Shown here: positions 1-7,110 of the stretch, in pieces
How the letters are laid out: each line of letters opens with the position of its first letter
How positions within the stretch are numbered: position 1 is the first letter of the stretch
Assembly: GCF_014199525.1 (NCBI RefSeq)
Contig: NZ_JACHNU010000002.1
Location: 416,147-480,146 of the forward strand
Reading direction: 5' to 3'
DNA from: Conexibacter arvalis
GTDB lineage: Bacteria; Actinomycetota; Thermoleophilia; Solirubrobacterales; Solirubrobacteraceae
Length of the DNA stretch: 64,000 nucleotides
Notes under the pieces: generated by a model
Seen by the model: only the letters and a program-made list of their open reading frames with translations
Databases searched by the model: none
Told to the model about the DNA's origin: nothing
Translations under genes and position numbers: made by a program

Positions 1-20
1 TTGTCGGGTACAACACTAGG

Positions 21-1172
21 GTGGACAAGACCGGTCAAGGGGGCGAGATCGGGGGGCATACCGTCAGCGCGACAGAGTTCGCGGGGCTGACCGGCGTCTC
101 GCGCGAGCGCCTGCGCACGTGGGAGCGCCGCTTCGGCTTCCCGCGTCCCGCGCGGGTCGGCGACGGGCCGCGGCGCTACGCGCTCTCCGACGCGGGGCGC
201 GTCGTCGCCGTCCGCCGCGCCGCCGAGCAGGGCGTGCCGCTCGCGCGCGCGATCGAAGACGCGGGGCACGAGCCCGCGCCGGCCGTCACCGAGATGACGC
301 TCGCCGCCATGGTCGCGGCGGCGCCGACCCCCGCGCTGGTCGTCGGCGGCCCGCAGCCGCTGCGGATCCTCTACGCCAACATGCCGCTGCGGCTGCTGCC
401 CGACGACGGCGCCGGAACCGAGTTCGACACGCTCCCGTGGTTCCCCGGAAGCGACCTCGAGCGCACGCTCCAGACGCTCTTCGCCAGCGACGCGCCGGCG
501 CTCGAGTGCACCCATCCGCCGTGGAGCGGCGAGGCCGGCGCGAGCCGCTCGCTCGCCTACCGGCTGCCGCTCGCCGCCGGCGCGCCCCCGACCGTCGCCG
601 TGATCGGCATCGACCGCGCCCAGGACCGCCGCACCCGCCGCGACCTGACCGCCGCGCGCGCCGAGCTGGCGCGCATCCGCGTGCGCGAGGCGCGGCAGTC
701 GCGCTGGCTTGCGCTCGCGGCCGCGCTCGCCGACCGCTTCCAGCACGAGGCCGGCGACGCCGTGCTCGGCTCGATCACCGACACGCTCGTGCGCAGACTG
801 AGCGCCGTCGACGCCGGCATCGCCGTCTACATGGCCGGCGAGCTGGCGCTCGGCACATCCAGCCGCGGCCTGCTCGGCCCGCGGATGGTGCCGGTCACCG
901 GCTACGCCGACCTCGGCGCGCTGATGCACGCCGGCAGCCCGGGCTGGCTCTCGGCGGCGGCCGGCGGCGCCTTCGGGGCGCCGGCCGGCCTCCACAGCCT
1001 CGCCGTGCCGATCACCGTCGTCGGCGAGCGGCTCGGCATGCTCCTGCTCGTCTTCGACGAGCCGACCGAGATCGACGACGACGCGCGGCAGCTGCTGTCG
1101 GTCGTCTCGGCCGGCCTCGGCTTCACGCTCCTGCGCGAGCTGCTGCTGAAGTCGGGCAGAGGCGGCGGCTGA
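21..1172 (+). CDS. MerR-type HTH regulator with PAS-like and GAF-like sensory region
   Basis: 383 aa, GTG start. Residues about 15-75 form a MerR-family winged helix (SATEFAGLTGVSRERLRTWE, then RRYALSD and the VVAVRRAAEQG helix), so it should bind DNA. Residues about 95-200 look PAS-like (ILYANMPLRLLP, then a strand-rich segment). Residues about 235-375 look like a GAF domain (LALAAALADRFQHEAGD to LLLVFDEPTEID). There is no cobalamin-binding EXXH motif, so it is not a CarH/LitR type. The upstream TTGT-N5-ACAA at 1-13 may be an operator arm but lies at the window edge. Being alone on this strand, it is probably a one-component sensor regulator; ligand unknown. The regulator call is fairly safe, the sensory domain names less so. 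Confidence 0.75.
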   Translation: MDKTGQGGEIGGHTVSATEFAGLTGVSRERLRTWERRFGFPRPARVGDGPRRYALSDAGRVVAVRRAAEQGVPLARAIEDAGHEPAPAVTEMTLAAMVAAAPTPALVVGGPQPLRILYANMPLRLLPDDGAGTEFDTLPWFPGSDLERTLQTLFASDAPALECTHPPWSGEAGASRSLAYRLPLAAGAPPTVAVIGIDRAQDRRTRRDLTAARAELARIRVREARQSRWLALAAALADRFQHEAGDAVLGSITDTLVRRLSAVDAGIAVYMAGELALGTSSRGLLGPRMVPVTGYADLGALMHAGSPGWLSAAAGGAFGAPAGLHSLAVPITVVGERLGMLLLVFDEPTEIDDDARQLLSVVSAGLGFTLLRELLLKSGRGGG

Positions 1173-1175
1173 CGC

Positions 1176-1466
1176 TCACACCATCTTGCCGTGCCCGTGG
1201 CCGTGGCCCTCGCGCCACGACATCAGCATCCGGTAGAGCCACAGCACCAGCATCACGCCGATCACGGCGCCTATCAGGCCGCCGAGATCGAAGATGTCGG
1301 AGTCGCCGATGCCGAGCAGCTCGGTGAAGATGAAGAAGCCGGCGAGCGCGCCGACGAGCCCCAGCAGGGTCGTCGCGATGAAGCCCTGCGGCTCGTGTTC
1401 GTCGCCGGGCATCAGGAACTTGCCGAGATACCCCGCGACGATGCCGAGGATGATCGCGCCGATCAT
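1176..1466 (-). CDS. GlsB/YeaQ/YmgE-family stress-response membrane protein
   Basis: 96 aa. Three glycine-rich hydrophobic segments (MIGAIILGIVAGYLGKFLMP, the ATTLLGLVGALAGFFIF segment, and LGGLIGAVIGVMLVLWLY) give the typical small transglycosylase-associated/YeaQ fold, which is induced by stress in many bacteria but has no proven enzymatic activity. A strong Shine-Dalgarno, AAGGAGG (complement of 1471-1477), sits 4 nt before the ATG. The histidine-rich tail (EGHGHGHGK) is unusual and could bind metal. The gene ends 3 nt from the convergent regulator at 21-1172. Confidence 0.88.
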   Translation of the reverse strand: MIGAIILGIVAGYLGKFLMPGDEHEPQGFIATTLLGLVGALAGFFIFTELLGIGDSDIFDLGGLIGAVIGVMLVLWLYRMLMSWREGHGHGHGKMV

Positions 1467-1572
1467 GAGACCTCCTTGAAGGGAGTTGCTTCCGCGCGTG
1501 CGGCGCGGTCCGCTGGCCGGAAGAGTGCCCGGCGCCCGTGGTTTTCAGCCGTCGCTGGTCAGCCGGCGGCGC

Positions 1573-1989
1573 TCAGCCGCGCGGGGCCGGCGGGAGCGCG
1601 ACCAGCTCGGCGAAGAGACGGTCGATCGTCGCCTCCGCGTCCGTGCAGAGGCCGGTGTGGACGGCGGAGGGCTGGATCAGCGCGCTGGAGGGCGCCGTCA
1701 GCCAGCCGAAGCGGTCGGAGCGGTCCATCCGCGCGACCGCGCCGGCCTCGGCGTCGCCGGCGGCGATCCGCTCGACGGCGTGGAGATGGCGCTCCAGCGC
1801 GTCGAGGTCGAGCGCCGGGTCGAGCGCCCGCAGGCGGTCGCGGTCGACGAGCGTGCGCGCGGCGAGGAAGCGCAGGCGCCGCGAGTGCAGCACGACGCCG
1901 ACGTTGAGCGCCTCCCCGCGCGGCAGCGACGGGACGACGCGGAGGATCGCGTACTGGAAGACCTCCTGCGCTTCAGGCGCGCCGGGCAC
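1573..1989 (-). CDS. DUF3037 family protein
   Basis: 138 aa, GTG start. The opening FQYAILRVVPSLPRGEALNV followed by GVVLHSRR is the DUF3037 signature (aromatic-x-I-R-x-VP-x6-E-x-NVGVVL). It overlaps the upstream HipA-like gene by 17 nt, so the two are probably translationally coupled. From what is known of the families, DUF3037 proteins often sit beside HipA-like kinases, but no biochemical role is established. It has no membrane segment or signal peptide, so it should be cytosolic. Confidence 0.8.
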   Translation of the reverse strand: MPGAPEAQEVFQYAILRVVPSLPRGEALNVGVVLHSRRLRFLAARTLVDRDRLRALDPALDLDALERHLHAVERIAAGDAEAGAVARMDRSDRFGWLTAPSSALIQPSAVHTGLCTDAEATIDRLFAELVALPPAPRG

Positions 1990-2725
1990 GCTCCGCCTCC
2001 TCCGCGAAGGCGCGCGGCCCCTCCAGCCGCGCGGTCAGGTAGTCGACGTACCGCTCCGCCGGGACGTCCCCCAGCCAGGCGGGCGGGACGAGCGCCAGCA
2101 GCCGCTCGAGCAGCTCGCCGGTGACGAGCGGGGCGAGCCGCTCGTCGGCCTCCTCGATCGAGCTGGCGACCGGCAGCAGCACGTGGTCGCGGATCGCGGC
2201 GAACGATCCGCGCGCGCCGGCCGGGTCGAGCCCGGCGTGCTGCTTGTAGAGGGCGGCGCCGTGGTCGATCAGCCACAGTCTGCCGTGCCAGGTCAGCAGG
2301 TTGGGATTGCGCGGCGTGCGGTCGACGTTCTCGCTGAAGGCGTCGAGCCAGACGACCGACGCGGCCAGGCGCGGGTCGAGCGCGAGCCCTTCGGTCGCCG
2401 GGTTGTAGGGCAGCGCCCGCGGCAGGAAGTCGAGCCCGACGTTCGCGCCGGCGCTCGCCGCCAGCAGCTCCTGGATCTCCGGGTCGGGCTCGGCGTCGGG
2501 CAGGTGCGGGTCGAGCTCGACGGCGACCAGCTCGGGGACCGGCAGTCCCAGCGCCCGCGCCAGCTCGCCGACGACCAGCTCGGCGACGAGCGCCTTGGGC
2601 CCCTGGCCGGCGCCGCGCAGCTTGACGACGTAGAGGCCGTCGTCGTCGGCCTCCACCAGCGCGGGCAGCGACCCGCCCTCGCGCAGCGGGGTGACGTAGC
2701 GGGTCGCGGCGACGGTCCGGAGCAT
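1973..2725 (-). CDS. HipA-family kinase-like protein
   Basis: 250 aa from the ATG at 2725; a longer reading to 2881 would run through the divergent thioesterase gene and is rejected. Residues about 15-70 carry a nucleotide-binding lobe (LPALVEADDDGLYVVKLRGA, with a candidate ATP lysine in YVVKL, and GPKALVAELVVGELAR). A catalytic-loop-like ENVDRTPRNPN and a metal-loop-like LIDHG follow, as in HipA/PI3K-like kinases. It is much shorter than HipA toxins (about 440 aa) and no HipB-type HTH partner is present; the partner is the overlapping DUF3037 gene. A toxin role is not shown. Confidence 0.8.
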   Translation of the reverse strand: MLRTVAATRYVTPLREGGSLPALVEADDDGLYVVKLRGAGQGPKALVAELVVGELARALGLPVPELVAVELDPHLPDAEPDPEIQELLAASAGANVGLDFLPRALPYNPATEGLALDPRLAASVVWLDAFSENVDRTPRNPNLLTWHGRLWLIDHGAALYKQHAGLDPAGARGSFAAIRDHVLLPVASSIEEADERLAPLVTGELLERLLALVPPAWLGDVPAERYVDYLTARLEGPRAFAEEAERARRA

Positions 2726-2772
2726 CGCCGCGGGAGAGTACTCACACGGGGTCCGGGCCCGCGTCCGGCGAC

Positions 2773-2778
2773 TATCGT
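2773..2778 (+). promoter_or_regulatory. -10-like box of a probable leaderless promoter
   Basis: TATCGT ends 7 nt before the thioesterase ATG, which would place transcription start at or next to the start codon. The same stretch (CTATCGTGCCGGGC) recurs before the lipoprotein gene at 36828. Confidence 0.5.
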
Positions 2779-2785
2779 GCCGGGC

Positions 2786-3205
2786 ATGAGCGGTGACAGC
2801 GACGCGCTGGTGCGGGTCACGCAGCAGCTGCGACTGAACGACTTCGACGTCCTCGGCCACCTCAACCAGGCGGTCTACCACGAGCTGCTGGAGCAGGGGC
2901 GGATCGCGCTGATGACGGCGCTCGGCGGCGACTCCAACGAGTTCGTGCTCGCGCGCGTCGAGCTCGACTACCGGCGCGAGGTGCCGGTGGCGGTCCGCGA
3001 GGTCGTCGTCGAGACCGGCGTCGAGCGGGTCGGCCGCGCGAGCGTCCGGCTGGCGCAGCGGATCGTCCGTCCCGACGGCGAGCTGGCCGCCGAGGGCGCG
3101 ACCGTGCTGGTCGGCTGGAACCGCGCCGAGCGCAGCTCGCGCGCGCTCACCGACGCCGAGCGGGCGGCGCTGAGCGCGCGGCTGGTGGCGGCGCCGGCGA
3201 GCTAG
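2786..3205 (+). CDS. Acyl-CoA thioesterase, hotdog (4HBT) family
   Basis: 139 aa, the normal length for a single hotdog domain. The motif NDFDVLGHLNQAVYHELLEQ has the D-x-x-G-H-x-N core of YbgC/4HBT thioesterases, in which the first Asp is catalytic. These enzymes hydrolyse acyl-CoA or aryl-CoA thioesters; the substrate here cannot be read from sequence. A TATCGT box at 2773-2778 ends 7 nt before the ATG and there is no Shine-Dalgarno, so the mRNA is probably leaderless. Its stop overlaps the stop of the convergent gene 3202-3438 (shared CTAG). Confidence 0.85.
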   Translation: MSGDSDALVRVTQQLRLNDFDVLGHLNQAVYHELLEQGRIALMTALGGDSNEFVLARVELDYRREVPVAVREVVVETGVERVGRASVRLAQRIVRPDGELAAEGATVLVGWNRAERSSRALTDAERAALSARLVAAPAS

Positions 3206-3438
3206 TCGGCGGCGGGACGGTCGGCGGCCGGACGGTCGGCGGCGGGACGGTCGGCGGCGGGCTCGTCGCCGCCGCCCTGACGATCGCCGGTCGCCCCGGC
3301 GCGATCGGCCGGTCCCTCGATCCGCGCCAGCTCCTCGCCGCCGAGCGTCAATCTGACCGACCCGCCCGGCCCGGCCAATCTGCGCAGCAGCGAGTTCAAC
3401 TCTGATCTGTCGCCCTTGGGCGTGTCGCGGCGGAGCAT
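3202..3438 (-). CDS. Small hypothetical protein with AADRP tandem repeats
   Basis: 78 aa, function not recognised. The N-terminal half is charged (MLRRDTPKGDRSELNSLLRR, then VRLTLGGEELARI). The C-terminus is four tandem copies of a pentapeptide (AADRP, last copy AAD), encoded by a 15-bp DNA repeat at 3205-3261. TACGCT (complement of 3445-3450) lies exactly 6 nt before the ATG, matching the leaderless promoter pattern of this window and supporting a real gene. It starts 37 nt after the helicase-nuclease stop. No membrane segment; probably cytosolic. Confidence 0.55.
   Translation of the reverse strand: MLRRDTPKGDRSELNSLLRRLAGPGGSVRLTLGGEELARIEGPADRAGATGDRQGGGDEPAADRPAADRPAADRPAAD
3205..3261 (+). 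repeat. 15-bp tandem repeat, about 3.8 copies
   Basis: Units GTCGGCGGCGGGACG, GTCGGCGGCCGGACG, GTCGGCGGCGGGACG and a partial fourth. The only difference between full units is one G/C change. The period is a multiple of three, so copy-number change would alter the tail length of the 78-aa protein without a frameshift. Confidence 0.9.
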
Positions 3439-3475
3439 CGCTTCAGCGTAGCGCCCGGCGGCGGGCTGCGGCAGG

Positions 3476-6400
3476 CTAGAACAGCCGCCCCTCCTCGTGG
3501 CCGAGCGTGCGCTCCAGCGGCCACGAGCAGAGCGTTCCGCGCCCCGGGCAGCCGTCGCAGACGCGCGGCTCGGGCTCGTCGCTGACGGCGAAGTCGCGCT
3601 CGAGCACGCGCGCGGCGCGCTCCTCCAACGCCGCCTCCAGCGCCGCCGCGTCCTGCTGGCGATAGGTGGAGGCGACCGGCGCCTCCGGGCGCTCGAGGAA
3701 GCAGTGGACGATCTCGACCTCCGGCGCGCCGTCGCGCAGCGCGGCGAGCGCGTACGCGGCGCGCTGGACGGCGTAGTTGCGCGCGACCGCCTCGCCCGGG
3801 TCGCCGCCCTCCAGCCGGTCGCTCTTCCAGTCGACGACGAGCGCGCGCGTGCCCTCGCGCGCGATCAGGTCGAAGACGCCGACCAGCGGGAAGCCGCCGA
3901 GCTGGAACGAGAACGGCTGCTCGCGGCGGATCTCGCTCGCCGCCGCGACCCGCTCCCGCAGCGGCGAGGCGAGGAAGCCGACGACCAGCGCGCGCAGCTC
4001 GTCGAGCTCGTGCGGCGACGGGTCGGCGCCGGCGCGGATCGCCGCGCGGCGGACCAGCTCGGCGTCGGGCGGCTGCGCGCGCACGAGATCGCTCTCCTCC
4101 AGCAGGCGGTGGACGATCACGCCGCGCGTCGCCGCGTCGAGGCCGCGGACGGCGCCGCTGCCGCCGGCGGCCGACCCGCCGCCGAAGCGGTCGGCGACCG
4201 GCGGCAGCCTCAGGACGCGCTCGAGGTAGAAGCGGTAGCCGCAGCGCTCGTGGTCGGCGAGCGCGCTGTAGGAGAGGGTCGCGACCGGCGGCGCCGGCGG
4301 CGCAACCGTCATGACCGCCTCGCTCGCGGTCGCGGCGGACGTCGCGACCGGAGCGGCGGGGTCAGCCGGCGCCTCCGCCGGCTCCGCCGCGCCGGCCGTC
4401 GTCACCTCGATGCGCGCGAGCGCCTCCGGCCGCACGACCTCGTAGGCGATTTCGACGCCGCCGTGCGCGAGGATCCCCCTCCCCTCCCGCTCCGGCGCCG
4501 CCAGTCTGCGGATCTCCGGCACGAACGCCTCGCCGATCCACGTCATCGGCGGGCAGCCGGGCTTCCACTGCGGCCAGGGGTCGGTCGGCAGCGCGCCGCT
4601 CAGCAGCAGCTGCTCGCGGGCGCGGGTCATCGCGACGTAGAACAGGCGCGCCTCCTCGTCGGCCTCGGCGCGGGCGCGCGCCTCCCCGATCGCGTCGTAG
4701 GCGAAGGCCGGGCGCGCCCTGCCGCCGTCGAGCGCGCGCAGCTTGATCCCGACGCGGCCGTCCTTGCCGACGCGGACGAGGTCGGAGCCGGCCGACGGCG
4801 AGCCGCGGCCGAGGTCGGCGACGCAGACGACCGGGAACTCGAGCCCCTTCGCGCGGTGGATCGTCATCAGCCGCACGGCGTCGAGCGCCTCGCCCTCGAC
4901 CGGCGCCTCGCTCTCGCGGTCCTCCTCCCTGGAGCCGTCGAGCCCGCCGCCGAGCTCCATCACGAGGTCGACGAAGCCCCGCAGGTCGCGGCCGTGCTCG
5001 GCCTCGTGCTCGCGCGCCAGCCGCATCAGCTTGCGCACGTTCGCGAGCCGGCGGGCGCCGCCGGGCAGCCGCAGCAGCTCGAGGTCGTAGCGGGTGCGGG
5101 CGAGCACGCGGTCGAGCAGCGACTCGAGGCTGTGGCGCGGCGCCGCCGCCCGCTCGGCCGCCAGCCAGCCGCGCAGCGCCGCCACGCGCGCGGCGTCGCC
5201 GGGCGCCAGCTCGCCGAGCAGCCGCTCGCTGGCGGTCACCACCCACCATGGGTCGGGCGGCTCGCCCTCGCGGCGGCCGGCGCGCGCGGCGGCGGCGATC
5301 TGCACGAGCGCGTCGCTGGAGAGGCCGACCAGCGGCGAGGCGAGGAAGCTCTGCAGCGCGACGCCGTCGCGCGGGTTGGAGAGCACCGCCAGGTAGGCGA
5401 CGAGGTCGCGCACCTGCTGCTGGGACCAGTAGCCGCGGCCGCCGATCACGTAGGTCGGCACGCCGAGGTCGGTCAGCGCCCGCTCGTAGACGGCGAGGTC
5501 GCCGGTCGCGCGCAGCAGCAGGACGATCTCGCCGGCCGGCCGGCCGGCGTCGATCAGCGCGCGGACGCGGGCGGCGAGCGCCTTCGCCTCGGCGATCCGC
5601 CACAGCGGCGCCGGCGCCGCCATCCCCTCCGCGACGAGCCCGGCGCTCTGCCAGTCGGCCTTCAGGTCGACGACGAGCAGCTCGACGCGCGGCCCGGCCG
5701 GCGCGAGCGGGTCCGGCGTCTCCGGCTCGGCGCGGCCCGGCACCAGCGGCGTGAAGCTCTCGCCGAAGCGCGGCGCGAAGGCGACGTTGAGCGTCTCGAG
5801 GATCTCCGCGTGGCTGCGGAAGTTGGTCGCCAGCGAAGCGGCGCCGCCGTGCTCGGCGAGCGCCCGCCGGCGGCGCCGGAACAGCTCGACGTCGGCGTGG
5901 CGGAAGCCGTAGATCGACTGCAGCTCGTCGCCGACGGTGAACAGCTCGTCGGCGGCGATCCGCTCCAGCAGCTCCAGCTGCAGCGGGTTGGTGTCCTGGA
6001 ACTCGTCGACCATCACGTGCGCGAACCGCTCGGCGTAGCGGGCGCGCAGCTCGTCGTGCTCGCGCAGCAGCCGGTTGGCGCGCAGCTCCAGGTCCTCGAA
6101 GTCGACCGCCGAGGCGGCGTGCTTCGCCTCGGCGTAGCGGACGGCGAAGTCGCGCAGCAGCGCGTCGAGCAGCGCGTGGACGGGGACGGCGTGGGCGTCG
6201 GCGCAGGCGTCGACGTACTGCGCGAGCGCGTCGCGGTAGCCCTCGCAGCCCGGCCCCTGGAGCGCTCTGCCGTTTCTCGGCAGCGCCAGCGCGGCAACCT
6301 CGTTGGGATGGGGCGGCGGCGCGTCCGGCTCGGCGGCGGCGATCCGCTCCAGCAGCAGCTCGCACTCGGCGACCGCCAGCCGCGCGCGGTCGACCGTCTT

Positions 6401-7033
6401 GCCGTCCTTCGCGCCGGCGAGCTCCGCGGCCGCCTCGCGCTGGGCGATCGCGAGCGCGACGCGGCGCGGCTCCAGCGGCGTCGCCCGCGCCGGCGGCAGC
6501 GCCGGCAGCTCCTCGCCGCGGCTGCGCAGCTCGCCGTGGAGCGCGAGGATCGCGTCGCGCAGGTCGCCCGGGCGGTAGGCGGCGATCAGGTCGAGCGCCG
6601 CCTCGCCGTGCTCCTCGGCGAGCCGGTCGAGCGCCGCGTCGAAGGCGGCGACGGCGAGCTGTCTGGCGCCGTTCTCGTCGAGCACCGAGAAGCGCGGGTC
6701 GATCGCCGCCGCGAGCGGGTGGGTCCGCAGCAGCCGCGCGCAGAAGCCGTGGATCGTCGAGACCCACGCCCCCTCGGTCGCGCGCGCCAGCTCCGGCTCG
6801 CCGAGCGCCTCGAAGCGGCGGCGGACGCGCTCCTTCAGCTCGGCGGCGGCCTTCTCGGTGAAGGTGATCGCGAGGATCCGGCCGACGTCGACGCCGTCGT
6901 CGACGACGGCGCGGACGAACCGCTCGGCCATCACGGAGGTCTTGCCGGAGCCGGCGTTGGCCGTCAGCAGCAGGCCGCCGCGATGCTCGATCGCCGCCCG
7001 CTGCTCGGCGGTGAACGGGACCGACGCGCTCAT
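3476..7033 (-). CDS. UvrD-type helicase/RecB-type nuclease, AddA/AdnB-like subunit
   Basis: 1185 aa from the ATG at 7033. Superfamily 1 helicase motifs run in order: Walker A TANAGSGKTS (about residues 24-33), motif Ia AITFTEKAAAELKER, Walker B MVDEFQDTNPLQ, GDELQSIYGFRHAD, LATNFRSHAEI, TIHRAKGLEFPVV and YVAMTRAREQLLLSG. The C-terminal about 180 residues are a PD-(D/E)XK nuclease with VDWKSDRLEGG and QRAAYALAAL. Cysteines in HERCGYRF plus C1159, C1162 and C1169 near the end form a 4Fe-4S-type set, which classical AddA lacks. With the gene at 7107 it should unwind and resect double-strand ends for recombination. Longer upstream starts would read through a structured repeat (7048-7110). Confidence 0.92.
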   Translation of the reverse strand: MSASVPFTAEQRAAIEHRGGLLLTANAGSGKTSVMAERFVRAVVDDGVDVGRILAITFTEKAAAELKERVRRRFEALGEPELARATEGAWVSTIHGFCARLLRTHPLAAAIDPRFSVLDENGARQLAVAAFDAALDRLAEEHGEAALDLIAAYRPGDLRDAILALHGELRSRGEELPALPPARATPLEPRRVALAIAQREAAAELAGAKDGKTVDRARLAVAECELLLERIAAAEPDAPPPHPNEVAALALPRNGRALQGPGCEGYRDALAQYVDACADAHAVPVHALLDALLRDFAVRYAEAKHAASAVDFEDLELRANRLLREHDELRARYAERFAHVMVDEFQDTNPLQLELLERIAADELFTVGDELQSIYGFRHADVELFRRRRRALAEHGGAASLATNFRSHAEILETLNVAFAPRFGESFTPLVPGRAEPETPDPLAPAGPRVELLVVDLKADWQSAGLVAEGMAAPAPLWRIAEAKALAARVRALIDAGRPAGEIVLLLRATGDLAVYERALTDLGVPTYVIGGRGYWSQQQVRDLVAYLAVLSNPRDGVALQSFLASPLVGLSSDALVQIAAAARAGRREGEPPDPWWVVTASERLLGELAPGDAARVAALRGWLAAERAAAPRHSLESLLDRVLARTRYDLELLRLPGGARRLANVRKLMRLAREHEAEHGRDLRGFVDLVMELGGGLDGSREEDRESEAPVEGEALDAVRLMTIHRAKGLEFPVVCVADLGRGSPSAGSDLVRVGKDGRVGIKLRALDGGRARPAFAYDAIGEARARAEADEEARLFYVAMTRAREQLLLSGALPTDPWPQWKPGCPPMTWIGEAFVPEIRRLAAPEREGRGILAHGGVEIAYEVVRPEALARIEVTTAGAAEPAEAPADPAAPVATSAATASEAVMTVAPPAPPVATLSYSALADHERCGYRFYLERVLRLPPVADRFGGGSAAGGSGAVRGLDAATRGVIVHRLLEESDLVRAQPPDAELVRRAAIRAGADPSPHELDELRALVVGFLASPLRERVAAASEIRREQPFSFQLGGFPLVGVFDLIAREGTRALVVDWKSDRLEGGDPGEAVARNYAVQRAAYALAALRDGAPEVEIVHCFLERPEAPVASTYRQQDAAALEAALEERAARVLERDFAVSDEPEPRVCDGCPGRGTLCSWPLERTLGHEEGRLF

Positions 7034-7047
7034 CGCGCCACCGCCGT

Positions 7048-7110
7048 GCGAGAGCGAGCCGCAAGGCGAGCTCTCGCGACGTGAACCAAGGTCTCCGACC
7101 GCGGGTTCAC
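7048..7110 (-). repeat. Three-stem intergenic element, copy A
   Basis: Read on the minus strand. Stem 1 is GTGAACC/GGTTCAC; it encloses a 4-bp stem GGTC-GGA-GACC. After a short linker comes stem 3, GCGAGAGC/GCTCTCGC, with an inner GCC-TTGC-GGC. The stop codon (TGA) of the upstream nuclease subunit lies inside the first stem arm, and the element ends 14 nt before the start codon of the next gene. A second copy with compensatory changes is at 22660-22724. It could be a REP-like repeat or a structured RNA between co-transcribed genes. Confidence 0.75.

Noticed and set aside
3497-7084. 1195-aa open frame on the plus strand opposite the helicase-nuclease gene
   Set aside because: Antisense shadow of very GC-rich coding DNA; no domain, repetitive R/A/G/D-rich composition, while the minus strand has a full set of helicase and nuclease motifs.
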